A stretch of 64,000 bases of DNA from Leptolinea tardivitalis (GTDB lineage Bacteria; Chloroflexota; Anaerolineae; Anaerolineales; Anaerolineaceae): the NCBI RefSeq assembly GCF_001050275.1, contig NZ_BBYA01000002.1, positions 62,001 to 126,000 on the forward strand, given 5' to 3'. The notes beneath the pieces were generated by a model. The model was given only the letters and a program-made list of their open reading frames with translations, was not told where the DNA came from and searched no databases. Shown here one piece after another: positions 35,327 through 42,118 of this stretch (positions within the stretch are counted from its first letter, which is position 1; every line of letters begins with the position of its first letter). The translations under genes were made by a program, and so were the position numbers.

Positions 35327-35400
35327 AATAAAAAGCCTCCACTGAAGAATTCAGTAGAGGCTATCAGTCAAAGGACGGTTTCGGGTGAGCCTCATCACCA
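35327..35400 (-). ncRNA. Fluoride riboswitch B (crcB motif) with terminator platform
   Basis: Read on the minus strand: P1 GGTG/CACC (35399-35396 with 35387-35384) with loop ATGAGGCT. Then GTC-CTTT-GAC followed by CTGATAGCCTCTACTG, very close to the Thermotoga petrophila fluoride aptamer. Loop GAGGCT pairs with AGCCTC (35362-35357) as the pseudoknot. AGCCTC is also the 5' arm of a terminator, 35362-35350 with 35346-35334, one mismatch, 3-base loop, then TTTTATTT. It is placed to control the pseudo-pyrophosphatase gene, whose start is about 145 bases downstream. The leader between terminator and gene (35184-35326) shows nothing else I recognise. Confidence 0.92.
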
Positions 35401-35409
35401 ACGGAAATT

Positions 35410-35415
35410 ATTATA
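35410..35415 (-). promoter_or_regulatory. -10 box of riboswitch B transcript
   Basis: TATAAT on the minus strand at 35415-35410 puts the transcription start about two bases before the aptamer. The -35 box is weak. It is divergent from the promoter at 35437. Confidence 0.6.
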
Positions 35416-35436
35416 AATCATAATTTCGACTTTTTA

Positions 35437-35465
35437 TTGACGGGAAATTTTTCGATGCTTATAAT
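35437..35465 (+). promoter_or_regulatory. Consensus promoter of riboswitch C transcript
   Basis: TTGACG (35437-35442) and TATAAT (35460-35465) with a 17-base spacer are near-consensus for the housekeeping sigma factor. The start of transcription is about 35472, exactly where the aptamer begins. Confidence 0.85.
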
Positions 35466-35471
35466 AAATAT

Positions 35472-35556
35472 AGCGATGAGACTCGCAAAAAAGCAGCATA
35501 CTGCCAAAATTGGCTGATAGTCTCTATACAACCTGTTGGGTGTATAGAGACTTTTT
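35472..35556 (+). ncRNA. Fluoride riboswitch C (crcB motif) with terminator platform
   Basis: P1 is GCG/CGC with loop ATGAGACT (35476-35483). The hairpin GCCA-AAA-TTGGC is followed by CTGATAGTCTC. AGTCTC at 35519-35524 pairs with GAGACT of the loop as the pseudoknot. The same strand begins a perfect 12-bp terminator stem (35519-35530 with 35541-35552) followed by T5. This is a gene-on design as in switches A and B. The next gene is the histidine-phosphatase-family gene at 35775. Confidence 0.9.
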
Positions 35557-35774
35557 GATTAAGAAGCAACACAGATGGTTTTCCATTTTTCATAATGAGA
35601 ATTTGATGCGCTTTTCAATTATTTCGAAGAAACAAAATCTTTTTCTTTATGAAATACGAGCTATTCAAGAAATAATGGTTCCCGTTTTATCAAAAGTGCA
35701 AATTACTTGAATTCATTGGAATGTCGAAATGTGAAGAAAGATAACCAGGGAAAATTACAAGGAGATAGATATTT
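35557..35774 (+). other. Long leader between riboswitch C and the phosphatase gene, with a possible 34-codon ORF
   Basis: This 218-base leader is unusually long for a transcript that has already passed its terminator. It contains an ATG-initiated 34-codon frame at 35606-35710, Lys/Phe/Ile-rich, without a good ribosome site. I see no second terminator or promoter. It could be a leader peptide or simply AT-rich untranslated sequence; the latter is more likely. Confidence 0.3.
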
Positions 35775-36389
35775 ATGTCAGTCAAGATTATCTTAGTACG
35801 TCATGGTCAAACTGAATGGAATAGAATTGAACGATTTCGTGGTAGGTACGATATACCTCTTAATCAAACTGGACTTGATCAGGCAACCAGAACGGGCATG
35901 AAAATATCGAAAAAATGGAAACCCACTGCTATTTACTCCAGTCCGATGGGGAGAGCTTTAGAAACAGCCAAAAAGATCGGAGAGTTCTGTGATTTGCCGG
36001 TAGTTCCTTGCGATGGATTGAATGATATTGATTATGGTGAATGGCAGGGATTGACACCTGAAGACGTAAATAAAAGATGGCCTGATTTACTTAAGGTGTG
36101 GTATGAAATACCAGAAATGGCGTATATTCCTGAAGGCGAGAGCCTGACCCAGGTAAAAGAGCGTGCCATGAGCACAATCAGAGAATTATGTGAAAAACAC
36201 CCTGACAGCACGATTGTTCTGGTAAGTCATACAGTTGTTAATCGCATGATATTATTGTCTATTCTTGGAGCAGGGAAGGATCATTTCTGGCGAATTCATC
36301 AAGATCCATGTGCGATTAATATTTTTGAACAAAACCATACTTTTTATAACGTAGTCTGTTGGAATGATACATGTCATCTAGATGTTTGA
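35775..36389 (+). CDS. Histidine phosphatase / phosphoglycerate-mutase-like enzyme under fluoride riboswitch C
   Basis: A 204-residue member of the cofactor-dependent PGM/acid phosphatase superfamily. LVRHGQTEWN at the N-terminus has the phospho-accepting His. Next come FRGRYDIPLNQTG, SSPMGRALETA with the conserved Arg, the Glu in DYGEWQGLT, and the second His in VLVSHTVVNRM. The length fits the GpmB/phosphatase subgroup rather than the 230-250-residue dPGM. AGGAG lies about ten bases before the ATG at 35775. The organism also has apgM at 13426, so this is unlikely to be the main glycolytic mutase. Fluoride inhibits enolase and phosphatases, so detoxification of an accumulating phosphoester is a plausible role, but inferred. 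Confidence 0.88.
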   Translation: MSVKIILVRHGQTEWNRIERFRGRYDIPLNQTGLDQATRTGMKISKKWKPTAIYSSPMGRALETAKKIGEFCDLPVVPCDGLNDIDYGEWQGLTPEDVNKRWPDLLKVWYEIPEMAYIPEGESLTQVKERAMSTIRELCEKHPDSTIVLVSHTVVNRMILLSILGAGKDHFWRIHQDPCAINIFEQNHTFYNVVCWNDTCHLDV

Positions 36390-36445
36390 GGGTTCATTAT
36401 CAGGCATAACGATTTATTGAAAAACTGGGGATATTAAATTGATTT

Positions 36446-36463
36446 ACCATATATGGTTTCTTT
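36446..36463 (+). other. 12-bp palindrome followed by a T-rich run
   Basis: ACCATATATGGT (36446-36457) is self-complementary and followed by TTCTTTTTA. It may be a weak terminator for the phosphatase transcript or an operator for the LysE-type gene, whose start is about 20 bases downstream. Nothing decides between these. Confidence 0.35.
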
Positions 36464-36479
36464 TTAGAAAGTGAAAATC

Positions 36480-37115
36480 ATGGAACTGCCGGTCATCATC
36501 AAAGGGATCATCATGGGTTTTTCCATTGCAGCTCCGGTCGGGCCAATCGGGGTACTGTGCATTCGGCGGACGCTGAGCAGCGGGCGTATCTCCGGCCTGG
36601 TATCCGGGCTTGGAGCTGCCACCGCCGATGGAATGTACGGATGTGTGGCTGCGTTCGGACTGACATTCATCTCCAGTTTTTTAGTCAGCCAGCAGTTCTG
36701 GCTGCGTTTGATTGGCGGCGCTTTTCTAATTTACCTTGGCGTGAAAACTCTATTTTCACGGCCGGCGGAGCAGGCGGCCAATGCATCCAGCACGTCTATC
36801 TGGGGAGATTATTTATCCACCTTTTTTCTGACGATCACTAACCCGATGACTATTCTGTCTTTTGCTGCTGTGTTTGCCGGAATGGGACTGGCTGCGACTA
36901 ATGGAGGGTATACCTCAGCCGGCCTGCTCGTGTTGGGTGTGGTGATCGGGTCGGCGTTGTGGTGGTTGTGCCTTTCGGGTCTGGTCAGCCTGTTCCGGCA
37001 GAAATTTACCGCCACCGGCTTGATCTGGGTCAATCGCATATCCGGATTGATCATTGTGGTGTTCGGTCTGGCGGCAGTGGGCAGCCTGCTGCAGATGACC
37101 GGAAAAATTGGATAA
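36480..37115 (+). CDS. LysE/RhtB-family amino acid exporter
   Basis: A 211-residue membrane protein with six predicted helices. The N-terminal segment MGFSIAAPVGPIGVLCIRR is the LysE-family signature (GxxPGPxxxxxxxxxxxxG type). SGLGAATADGMYGCVAAFG follows, then TITNPMTILSFAAVFAG in the fifth helix region. The family exports amino acids or other small metabolites; the substrate is unknown. The ATG at 36480 is preferred, with an in-frame GTG at 36471 as alternative; both have poor ribosome sites. GC content rises again from here, marking the right edge of the AT-richer fluoride block. Confidence 0.88.
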   Translation: MELPVIIKGIIMGFSIAAPVGPIGVLCIRRTLSSGRISGLVSGLGAATADGMYGCVAAFGLTFISSFLVSQQFWLRLIGGAFLIYLGVKTLFSRPAEQAANASSTSIWGDYLSTFFLTITNPMTILSFAAVFAGMGLAATNGGYTSAGLLVLGVVIGSALWWLCLSGLVSLFRQKFTATGLIWVNRISGLIIVVFGLAAVGSLLQMTGKIG

Positions 37116-37134
37116 AAATTACCCTGAAAAATCC

Positions 37135-37162
37135 TTGACTACAGGGTACTATCTGGTAAAAT
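37135..37162 (+). promoter_or_regulatory. Promoter of tRNA-Glu
   Basis: TTGACT and TAAAAT separated by 16 bases lie directly upstream of the tRNA. The expected start is about four bases before the tRNA 5' end. Confidence 0.75.
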
Positions 37163-37172
37163 CTTGTCCGTT

Positions 37173-37245
37173 GCCTCCATCGTCTAGGGGACCAGGACGC
37201 AGCCCTTTCAAGGCTAAAACCAGAGTTCGAATCTCTGTGGAGGCA
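37173..37245 (+). tRNA. tRNA-Glu (anticodon UUC)
   Basis: A 73-base cloverleaf. The acceptor is GCCTCCA paired with TGGAGGC plus discriminator A, the anticodon loop CTTTCAA gives anticodon TTC, and the T-arm is CAGAG-TTCGAAT-CTCTG. The 3' CCA is not encoded and would be added by the CCA-adding enzyme; a candidate gene is at 39848. Confidence 0.97.
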
Positions 37246-37248
37246 CTG

Positions 37249-37323
37249 GTGACGCAAAAAAGACGTCACAAGAAATGGGATCCCTATCCCGACCGATTAA
37301 ACCGCCGGGGAACCGGCGGTTTT
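37249..37323 (+). promoter_or_regulatory. Two hairpins between tRNA-Glu and rplU
   Basis: First hairpin: GTGACG paired with CGTCAC (37249-37269). Second: a perfect 10-bp stem, 37299-37308 with 37313-37322, GGAA loop, ending in TTTT. The second looks like an intrinsic terminator for the tRNA, or an attenuator in the rplU leader. No separate promoter for rplU is obvious, so read-through from the tRNA promoter is possible. Confidence 0.6.
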
Positions 37324-37400
37324 CAACCCCCAACTTCCCCGCAACTCGGGTCAATGAAACAAGACGCGGTCTGCGGCGAAGTGAAGATTGGAGAGGCGTA

Positions 37401-37718
37401 ATGAAATATGCCATTTTGGAATGTGGCGGCAAGCAGTACAAAGCCGTCGAAGGTACCACAATTGATGTGGACCGCATGACCGTCGAAGCCGGCCAGGAAA
37501 TCAGCCTGGATTCGGTTTTAATGGTTGTTGACGGTGATACCGTCAAAGTAGGCACGCCCAGCGTCAAAGGGGCCACCATCAAAGCCACCGTAGAAGATGA
37601 GGTTAAAGGTCCGAAAGTGGTGGTTTTCAAATACCGCCCGAAGAAACGCATCCGTGTCAAAACTGGTCACCGCGCGAAATATACCCGCTTGATGATCAAA
37701 TCGATCGTACTGGAGTAG
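37401..37718 (+). CDS. rplU: 50S ribosomal protein L21
   Basis: A 105-residue L21, beginning with [16 protein letters not shown] and ending with [17 protein letters not shown] and TRLMIKSI, the family hallmarks. It binds 23S rRNA in the large subunit. The ATG at 37401 has GGAGAGG eight bases upstream; the frame is open further upstream through the leader but that region is not L21. It is followed five bases later by rpmA, the usual L21-L27 order. Unlike many genomes the next gene is rpmE rather than the GTPase obg. Confidence 0.97.
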   Translation: MKYAILECGGKQYKAVEGTTIDVDRMTVEAGQEISLDSVLMVVDGDTVKVGTPSVKGATIKATVEDEVKGPKVVVFKYRPKKRIRVKTGHRAKYTRLMIKSIVLE

Positions 37719-37723
37719 GAACA

Positions 37724-37996
37724 ATGGCACATAAAAAAGGCGGCGGTTCAACCCGCAACGGACGCGATAGTAATTCACAGCGGCTGGGCGTGAAGAAGTT
37801 CGCTGGAGAGCATGTTCTCTCAGGCAACATCCTCGTGCGCCAGCGTGGTACTCACATCAAACCCGGTCATAATGTTGACATCGGAAAAGATGATACCCTC
37901 TTTGCGACTGCAGAAGGTGTCGTAGTGTTTGCCACCCTGCCGAACGGCCAGAAAATGGTCTCGGTTGACCCTGTTACAGAAACAGCGGCGGCATAA
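37724..37996 (+). CDS. rpmA: 50S ribosomal protein L27
   Basis: A 90-residue L27 whose N-terminus [16 protein letters not shown] reaches the peptidyl-transferase centre. The N-terminal extension that some Firmicutes cleave is absent, so no dedicated protease is needed. Further family segments are [10 protein letters not shown] and [13 protein letters not shown]. It lies 5 bp after rplU with a GTAGGA ribosome site overlapping the rplU stop. An 82-bp gap separates it from rpmE with no terminator in between. Confidence 0.97.
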   Translation: MAHKKGGGSTRNGRDSNSQRLGVKKFAGEHVLSGNILVRQRGTHIKPGHNVDIGKDDTLFATAEGVVVFATLPNGQKMVSVDPVTETAAA

Positions 37997-38078
37997 CAAA
38001 AGGCAAGGCTGCTGCACCGTCAACCATCAGATGGATTGCCGGATGCAGTCAATTCCTTTGAAAGGATGGTAATTCGTA

Positions 38079-38555
38079 ATGAAAAAGGGTATTCACCCAA
38101 CGTATTACACCGATGCCCAGGTGATTTGCGCCTGCGGCAATACCTGGACAACAGGCTCCACCAAGAAAGTGATTCACACCGAGGTGTGCTCAAAATGCCA
38201 CCCGTTCTTTACCGGCCAGCAGCAGCGTATTCTGGATGTTGAAGGACAGGTTGACCGCTTCTACAAAAAATTGCAGGCTCGTCAGGATATTGTTGATTCT
38301 CAAAAAGCCCGCGAGAGCGCTAAAGTCTCACCCGAACGACCCATTGCCGAACTGGCACTGGGCAACCGTCCGACTGATGCCCTCTCTAAAGCCGGAATTA
38401 CCAATGTTGGTCAGTTCCTTGCAAAGTTAGGCGAGGGTGAAGATGCCGTTCTGGCTATTGAAGGCTTCGGCCGCAAATCTCTGATTGATCTCAAGAAAAA
38501 ATTGCGCCAGATGGGATACGAACTCCCGGTTGGTGCCGAAGAAGCCGCTGCTTAA
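38079..38555 (+). CDS. rpmE: 50S ribosomal protein L31 with RNA-polymerase alpha-CTD-like C-terminal extension
   Basis: Residues 1-70 are a zinc-binding (C+) L31: [15 protein letters not shown] and [12 protein letters not shown]. It then continues for about 85 residues to a total of 158, twice the usual length. After a charged linker, residues about 88-150 ([20 protein letters not shown], later [20 protein letters not shown]) closely resemble the helix-hairpin-helix C-terminal domain of RNA polymerase alpha. The extension may bind rRNA, DNA or a transcription factor; this is inference. The frame is uninterrupted and a strong terminator follows, so it is a genuine fusion. Confidence 0.93.
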   Translation: MKKGIHPTYYTDAQVICACGNTWTTGSTKKVIHTEVCSKCHPFFTGQQQRILDVEGQVDRFYKKLQARQDIVDSQKARESAKVSPERPIAELALGNRPTDALSKAGITNVGQFLAKLGEGEDAVLAIEGFGRKSLIDLKKKLRQMGYELPVGAEEAAA

Positions 38556-38576
38556 GCGCAACGGACAGAAAAACAC

Positions 38577-38613
38577 TTCAGGCAGGTACGAAAATTACCT
38601 GCCTGAAATTTTT
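38577..38613 (+). terminator. Intrinsic terminator after rpmE
   Basis: A 12-bp stem TTCAGGCAGGTA with its complement (38577-38588 with 38596-38607), 7-base loop, A then T5. It ends the rplU-rpmA-rpmE unit. Confidence 0.93.
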
Positions 38614-38669
38614 AATATGCCGGGTGAAGGTTTGGTATAGAATTAATCCAAAAATATTCTGAGGATGGC

Positions 38670-39242
38670 ATGACGGATACGATTGGTTCTCTTGAAGTAG
38701 TATGCGGTTCGATGTTCTGCGGCAAGACGGATGAATTGATCAGGCGTCTCAGACGGGCTGTGATCGCACGAAAGAAAGTGCAGGTTTTTAAACCGGCCAT
38801 CGATATGCGCTATTCAGCAGAACAGATTAATTCACACGCCGGGTCTGCTTTTGATGCAGTTCCTATTGCCACGGCGCGGGAAATCCTTTCTCTTTTGGAA
38901 CCCGATGTCACGGTCGTCGGGATTGATGAAGCTCAATTTCTCGATGATGCCATTCTGGATGTCATCGATGAATTAATAGAAAAAGGTATCCGTGTAATTG
39001 TAGCTGGTTTGGATACGGATTTCCGAGCAGAACCCTTCGGCTGCATGCCTGTATTGATGGCCAAGGCAGAGCGCGTGGATAAATTGCAGGCAATCTGCAT
39101 GGTCTGTGGCGGTCCGGCCAGCCGGACACAACGATTGGTCAATGGGAAGCCTGCCCGTTATAGTGACCCGGTTGTTATTGTGGGAGCAGCAGAAATGTAT
39201 GAAGCCCGCTGCCGCGCCCACCATGAAGTCCCCCGATCTTGA
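38670..39242 (+). CDS. tdk: Thymidine kinase
   Basis: Phosphorylates thymidine to dTMP for salvage. The 190-residue type-II enzyme has the P-loop [11 protein letters not shown], the catalytic Glu in [11 protein letters not shown], the lasso-region [15 protein letters not shown] and the specificity loop [12 protein letters not shown]. The zinc-site Cys pair CxxC is present (MVCGG is CMVC), with a further Cys near the end. A GAGGAT ribosome site precedes the ATG at 38670. It starts a salvage cluster with hpt 35 bp downstream. Confidence 0.96.
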   Translation: MTDTIGSLEVVCGSMFCGKTDELIRRLRRAVIARKKVQVFKPAIDMRYSAEQINSHAGSAFDAVPIATAREILSLLEPDVTVVGIDEAQFLDDAILDVIDELIEKGIRVIVAGLDTDFRAEPFGCMPVLMAKAERVDKLQAICMVCGGPASRTQRLVNGKPARYSDPVVIVGAAEMYEARCRAHHEVPRS

Positions 39243-39277
39243 CGCCAATTTCTTACAGGTAAATAGAGGATTCCTCC

Positions 39278-39829
39278 ATGAAAGATTATCGCGATTTTTT
39301 AGCTGAAGTCTTGATTCCTGAAGATAAATTACAGAAACGGATCACCGAATTAGGGGCGGAAATCAGCCGTGATTATGCCGGTAAAGAAATTTTATTAATT
39401 TGCATCCTGCGGGGCGGTGTAATGTTCCTGACGGACCTGATCCGTCATATTGATACACCGCTTGCGATTGAGTTTATGGCCGTCTCCTCTTACGGGGTGG
39501 GAGGGCGAGAATCTCAAGGACAGGTTCGCATCACTCTTGATCTGAATTGTTCCATTCAAGACAAGCATGTCATTCTGGTTGAAGATATTATTGACAGCGG
39601 TCACACTCTGGCATCAGTGATAGAACTCCTTGAAACCAGAGATCCGGCCAGCCTGTGTATCTGTACCCTGTTGGATAAAGTGGAACGCCGCGAAGTTAAT
39701 GTGCCGGTGAAATACACTGGATTCACGATCCCGAATAAATTCGTTTTTGGATATGGTCTTGATATCGATGATTTCTACCGCAACCTTCCCTTTATTGGAG
39801 TGGTTGACCTGGAGCGATACCAACCATAA
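39278..39829 (+). CDS. hpt: Hypoxanthine phosphoribosyltransferase
   Basis: Salvages hypoxanthine (and often guanine) with PRPP. At 183 residues it has the expected length. Key segments are CILRGGVMFLTDLIRH, the flexible-loop SSYGVGG, the PRPP-binding VEDIIDSGHTL, and the purine-site IPNKFVFGYGLD with its conserved Lys. The ATG at 39278 has GAGG eight bases upstream, within a small inverted repeat GAGGATTCCTC that could weakly mask it. It lies between tdk and the CCA-type nucleotidyltransferase gene and is probably co-transcribed with both. Confidence 0.96.
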   Translation: MKDYRDFLAEVLIPEDKLQKRITELGAEISRDYAGKEILLICILRGGVMFLTDLIRHIDTPLAIEFMAVSSYGVGGRESQGQVRITLDLNCSIQDKHVILVEDIIDSGHTLASVIELLETRDPASLCICTLLDKVERREVNVPVKYTGFTIPNKFVFGYGLDIDDFYRNLPFIGVVDLERYQP

Positions 39830-39847
39830 TCCATTGGACTTGTGCCT

Positions 39848-41359
39848 ATGATTAAACAGGCAAATACGTCTTCCCTGGACATAATTTTTCGTCTGCGGGA
39901 TGTTATTGAACCTTCAGCCGATGCCTGGCTGGTGGGTGGTTCGGTGCGCGATCAACTGGCTGGAAAACTCAGCCATGATATTGATCTGATATTTCCTTTT
40001 GATCCGCGTCAGATTGCCCGGCAGGCAGCAGATAGACTGGGTGGCAACTTTTTCACCCTGGATGATTCCCGAGGCATGTACCGGATTCTGATAACAGAAA
40101 ATGGGCAAACCGATGTGGTTGATTTCGGGCGTTTTCAGGCAGAAACACTTGAGGAAGACCTGAAAAATCGCGATTTTACGATTAATGCGGTGGCATATCG
40201 GCTGCATAATCCCACTGATTGGAAGGATCCGCTGGGGGGAAGGCAGGACCTTAAAGACAGACTGCTTAGGCCTTGTTCCGAGCATGCTTTTATCAATGAT
40301 CCTGTGCGAACCATTCGGGCCGCCCGAATGGCGCTTGGATTCAATTTGCACATGGTTCCCGGCGTTATCCAGATGATCCGGGAAGCCAGTCTGGGTTTGA
40401 AGCATGTATCTGCTGAACGAAAAAGGGATGAATTTTTCAAACTGTTAGACAGCCCACATCCGGCCAGTGCCATTCGGCTGTTGGATTCGTTCAATGTTCT
40501 TCCTCAATTAATCCCGGAATTGATTGAACTCAAAGGAGTTCAACAATCCCTTCCGCACACCATGAATGTCTGGGAGCACACCCTGTCTGCTGTCAAACAT
40601 CTGGATCAATTGCTAGACCTGTTCATTGCACCGGAAGGTATGCTGGAAGACGGTGGAAACCTGATGCTTGGATTGACCGCCGGGAAATTGGGTAAATTCA
40701 GGCAGGATATTCAAAAGCATTACAACCACTCGCTTAATCCATTCCGAACCCGTAAAAGTCTTGGATTGCTGGGCGCGTTATTACACGATATTGGTAAGCC
40801 AGTCACGGCAAAAACGGGTGAGGATGGCCGGATCCATTTTTATGGACATCAGACGGTTGGTGCTGAAATAACAAGAAGAATTGGTCAATCTCTGGCGCTC
40901 AGCGAGGTGGAAGTAGATGGATTATCTGTCATGACGGAAAGTCATATGAAGCCACATTTTCCCATTATGAAGGATACTCTGCCTTCCCGACGCAATGTTT
41001 ACAGATATTACCGGTCAGCCAAAGATTTTGGCGTGGATACCTGTTTTCTCAGTCTGGCGGATTCCCTTTCACGAACAGATACATTGCCAGAACAGGAAGC
41101 CTGGACAGCCGTGTTGGATAAGATTTCTGTATATCTGGAAGGCTGGTTTGATAAACGGGAAACCTGGGTGCAACCACCTCGCCTTATTTCTGGCGACGAT
41201 ATCATGCGGCATTTTTCGCTTGAACCAGGGAAAATTATCGGTGATGTTTTAGATAAATTGGAGGAAGCCCAGGCTTCTGGAGAAATATCAACACGGGAAG
41301 AAGCCCTGGAACTGGCAAAAATTACAATTCACAATCACAAAAAGGAATCTGATGAATAA
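39848..41359 (+). CDS. CCA-adding-type tRNA nucleotidyltransferase with HD domain
   Basis: A 503-residue class-II nucleotidyltransferase of the CCA/poly(A) family. LVGGSVRDQLAG and SHDIDLIFPF hold the catalytic Asp pair, RDFTINAVAYR and GGRQDLKDRLLR follow, then the neck segment DPVRTIRAARMAL. From about residue 225 comes an HD domain (MNVWEHTLSAV; LLHDIGKPVTA), which in relatives has phosphodiesterase/phosphatase activity. CCA-adding, A-adding or CC-adding specificity cannot be separated here, but the tRNA at 37173 lacks an encoded CCA. The ATG at 39848 is preferred to a GTG at 39842. Its 3' end overlaps the next gene by 8 bp. Confidence 0.9.
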   Translation: MIKQANTSSLDIIFRLRDVIEPSADAWLVGGSVRDQLAGKLSHDIDLIFPFDPRQIARQAADRLGGNFFTLDDSRGMYRILITENGQTDVVDFGRFQAETLEEDLKNRDFTINAVAYRLHNPTDWKDPLGGRQDLKDRLLRPCSEHAFINDPVRTIRAARMALGFNLHMVPGVIQMIREASLGLKHVSAERKRDEFFKLLDSPHPASAIRLLDSFNVLPQLIPELIELKGVQQSLPHTMNVWEHTLSAVKHLDQLLDLFIAPEGMLEDGGNLMLGLTAGKLGKFRQDIQKHYNHSLNPFRTRKSLGLLGALLHDIGKPVTAKTGEDGRIHFYGHQTVGAEITRRIGQSLALSEVEVDGLSVMTESHMKPHFPIMKDTLPSRRNVYRYYRSAKDFGVDTCFLSLADSLSRTDTLPEQEAWTAVLDKISVYLEGWFDKRETWVQPPRLISGDDIMRHFSLEPGKIIGDVLDKLEEAQASGEISTREEALELAKITIHNHKKESDE

Positions 41360-42116
41360 TTTACCGGTTGATCTTTTTTATGAAGAATTTGGAAGTGGTC
41401 AGGTTTTTATTTTTATCCACGGTTTTCCGCTGGATCATACCACCTGGCTGCCTATAGCCAATATCATGAAAGAAAAAGTCCGCTGCATTCTTCCAGATGT
41501 ACGCGGATTGGGAAGATCCCCCATCACGGGAACAGAAGCCACCATCCCGGAGATGGCAGCAGATGTGATTCGGCTGATGGACAGGCTCAATATCCAACAG
41601 GCGGTAATCTCAGGACATTCCATGGGCGGATATATTGCCATGGAAATGGCACACACCTATCCTGACCGGGTTATTGGGCTCGGGTTAATCGCCACCCGTG
41701 CGGCGGCTGATACTCCTGAAAAGATGGCGGCTCGTCTGGAGAGCCGCCGGGAAGTTTTGAAGAATGGGCGTGCTTCCATTATCAAATCTATGGCACCCCG
41801 GTTGACGGAACAATCAGCGTTGCTGCCAAAACTGGTAAGGGTGATGGAAAAATCCGATCCACGGGGAATCGCCATGTGCCAATATGCCATGGTCAACCGG
41901 GCAGACGCTACAGCCTGGTTAAAGGCGATAAATTATCCGATTGTGGTGGCAGCCGGCGGTCGTGATGTAATTATTCCAGAAGATGAATTACGCCAGCTTT
42001 CACAAGAATTGAAAGATGGGCGGTTTTATTACAGCCCTGTTGCGGATCATATGTTGCCAATAATAGAGCCCGAACTCATCGCCCGGGCTCTTCTAGAAAC
42101 ATATGTGAAAGATTAA
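41352..42116 (+). CDS. Alpha/beta hydrolase
   Basis: A 254-residue alpha/beta-hydrolase-fold protein. HGFPLDHTTW forms the oxyanion region, SGHSMGGYIA holds the nucleophile Ser (about residue 89), Asp in AAGGRDVIIP (about 203) and His in VADHMLPI (about 232) complete the triad. The MGG and cap-region features resemble carboxylesterases and pimeloyl-ester-type hydrolases, but the substrate is unknown. Translation starts inside the end of the nucleotidyltransferase gene, so the two are coupled. It converges on the DUF4350-like gene, whose stop is two bases away, leaving no room for a separate terminator. Confidence 0.9.
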   Translation: MNNLPVDLFYEEFGSGQVFIFIHGFPLDHTTWLPIANIMKEKVRCILPDVRGLGRSPITGTEATIPEMAADVIRLMDRLNIQQAVISGHSMGGYIAMEMAHTYPDRVIGLGLIATRAAADTPEKMAARLESRREVLKNGRASIIKSMAPRLTEQSALLPKLVRVMEKSDPRGIAMCQYAMVNRADATAWLKAINYPIVVAAGGRDVIIPEDELRQLSQELKDGRFYYSPVADHMLPIIEPELIARALLETYVKD

Positions 42117-42118
42117 AT

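Noticed and set aside
35510-35710. 66-codon frame starting inside riboswitch C
   Set aside because: It begins within the aptamer and runs through the terminator stem, with no ribosome site; at most the 34-codon 3' part could be translated.
37173-37245. tRNA-Glu as the attachment site of a mobile island carrying the fluoride genes
   Set aside because: No integrase gene, no direct repeat of the tRNA 3' end that I can find, and a LysE-type gene of normal composition lies between.
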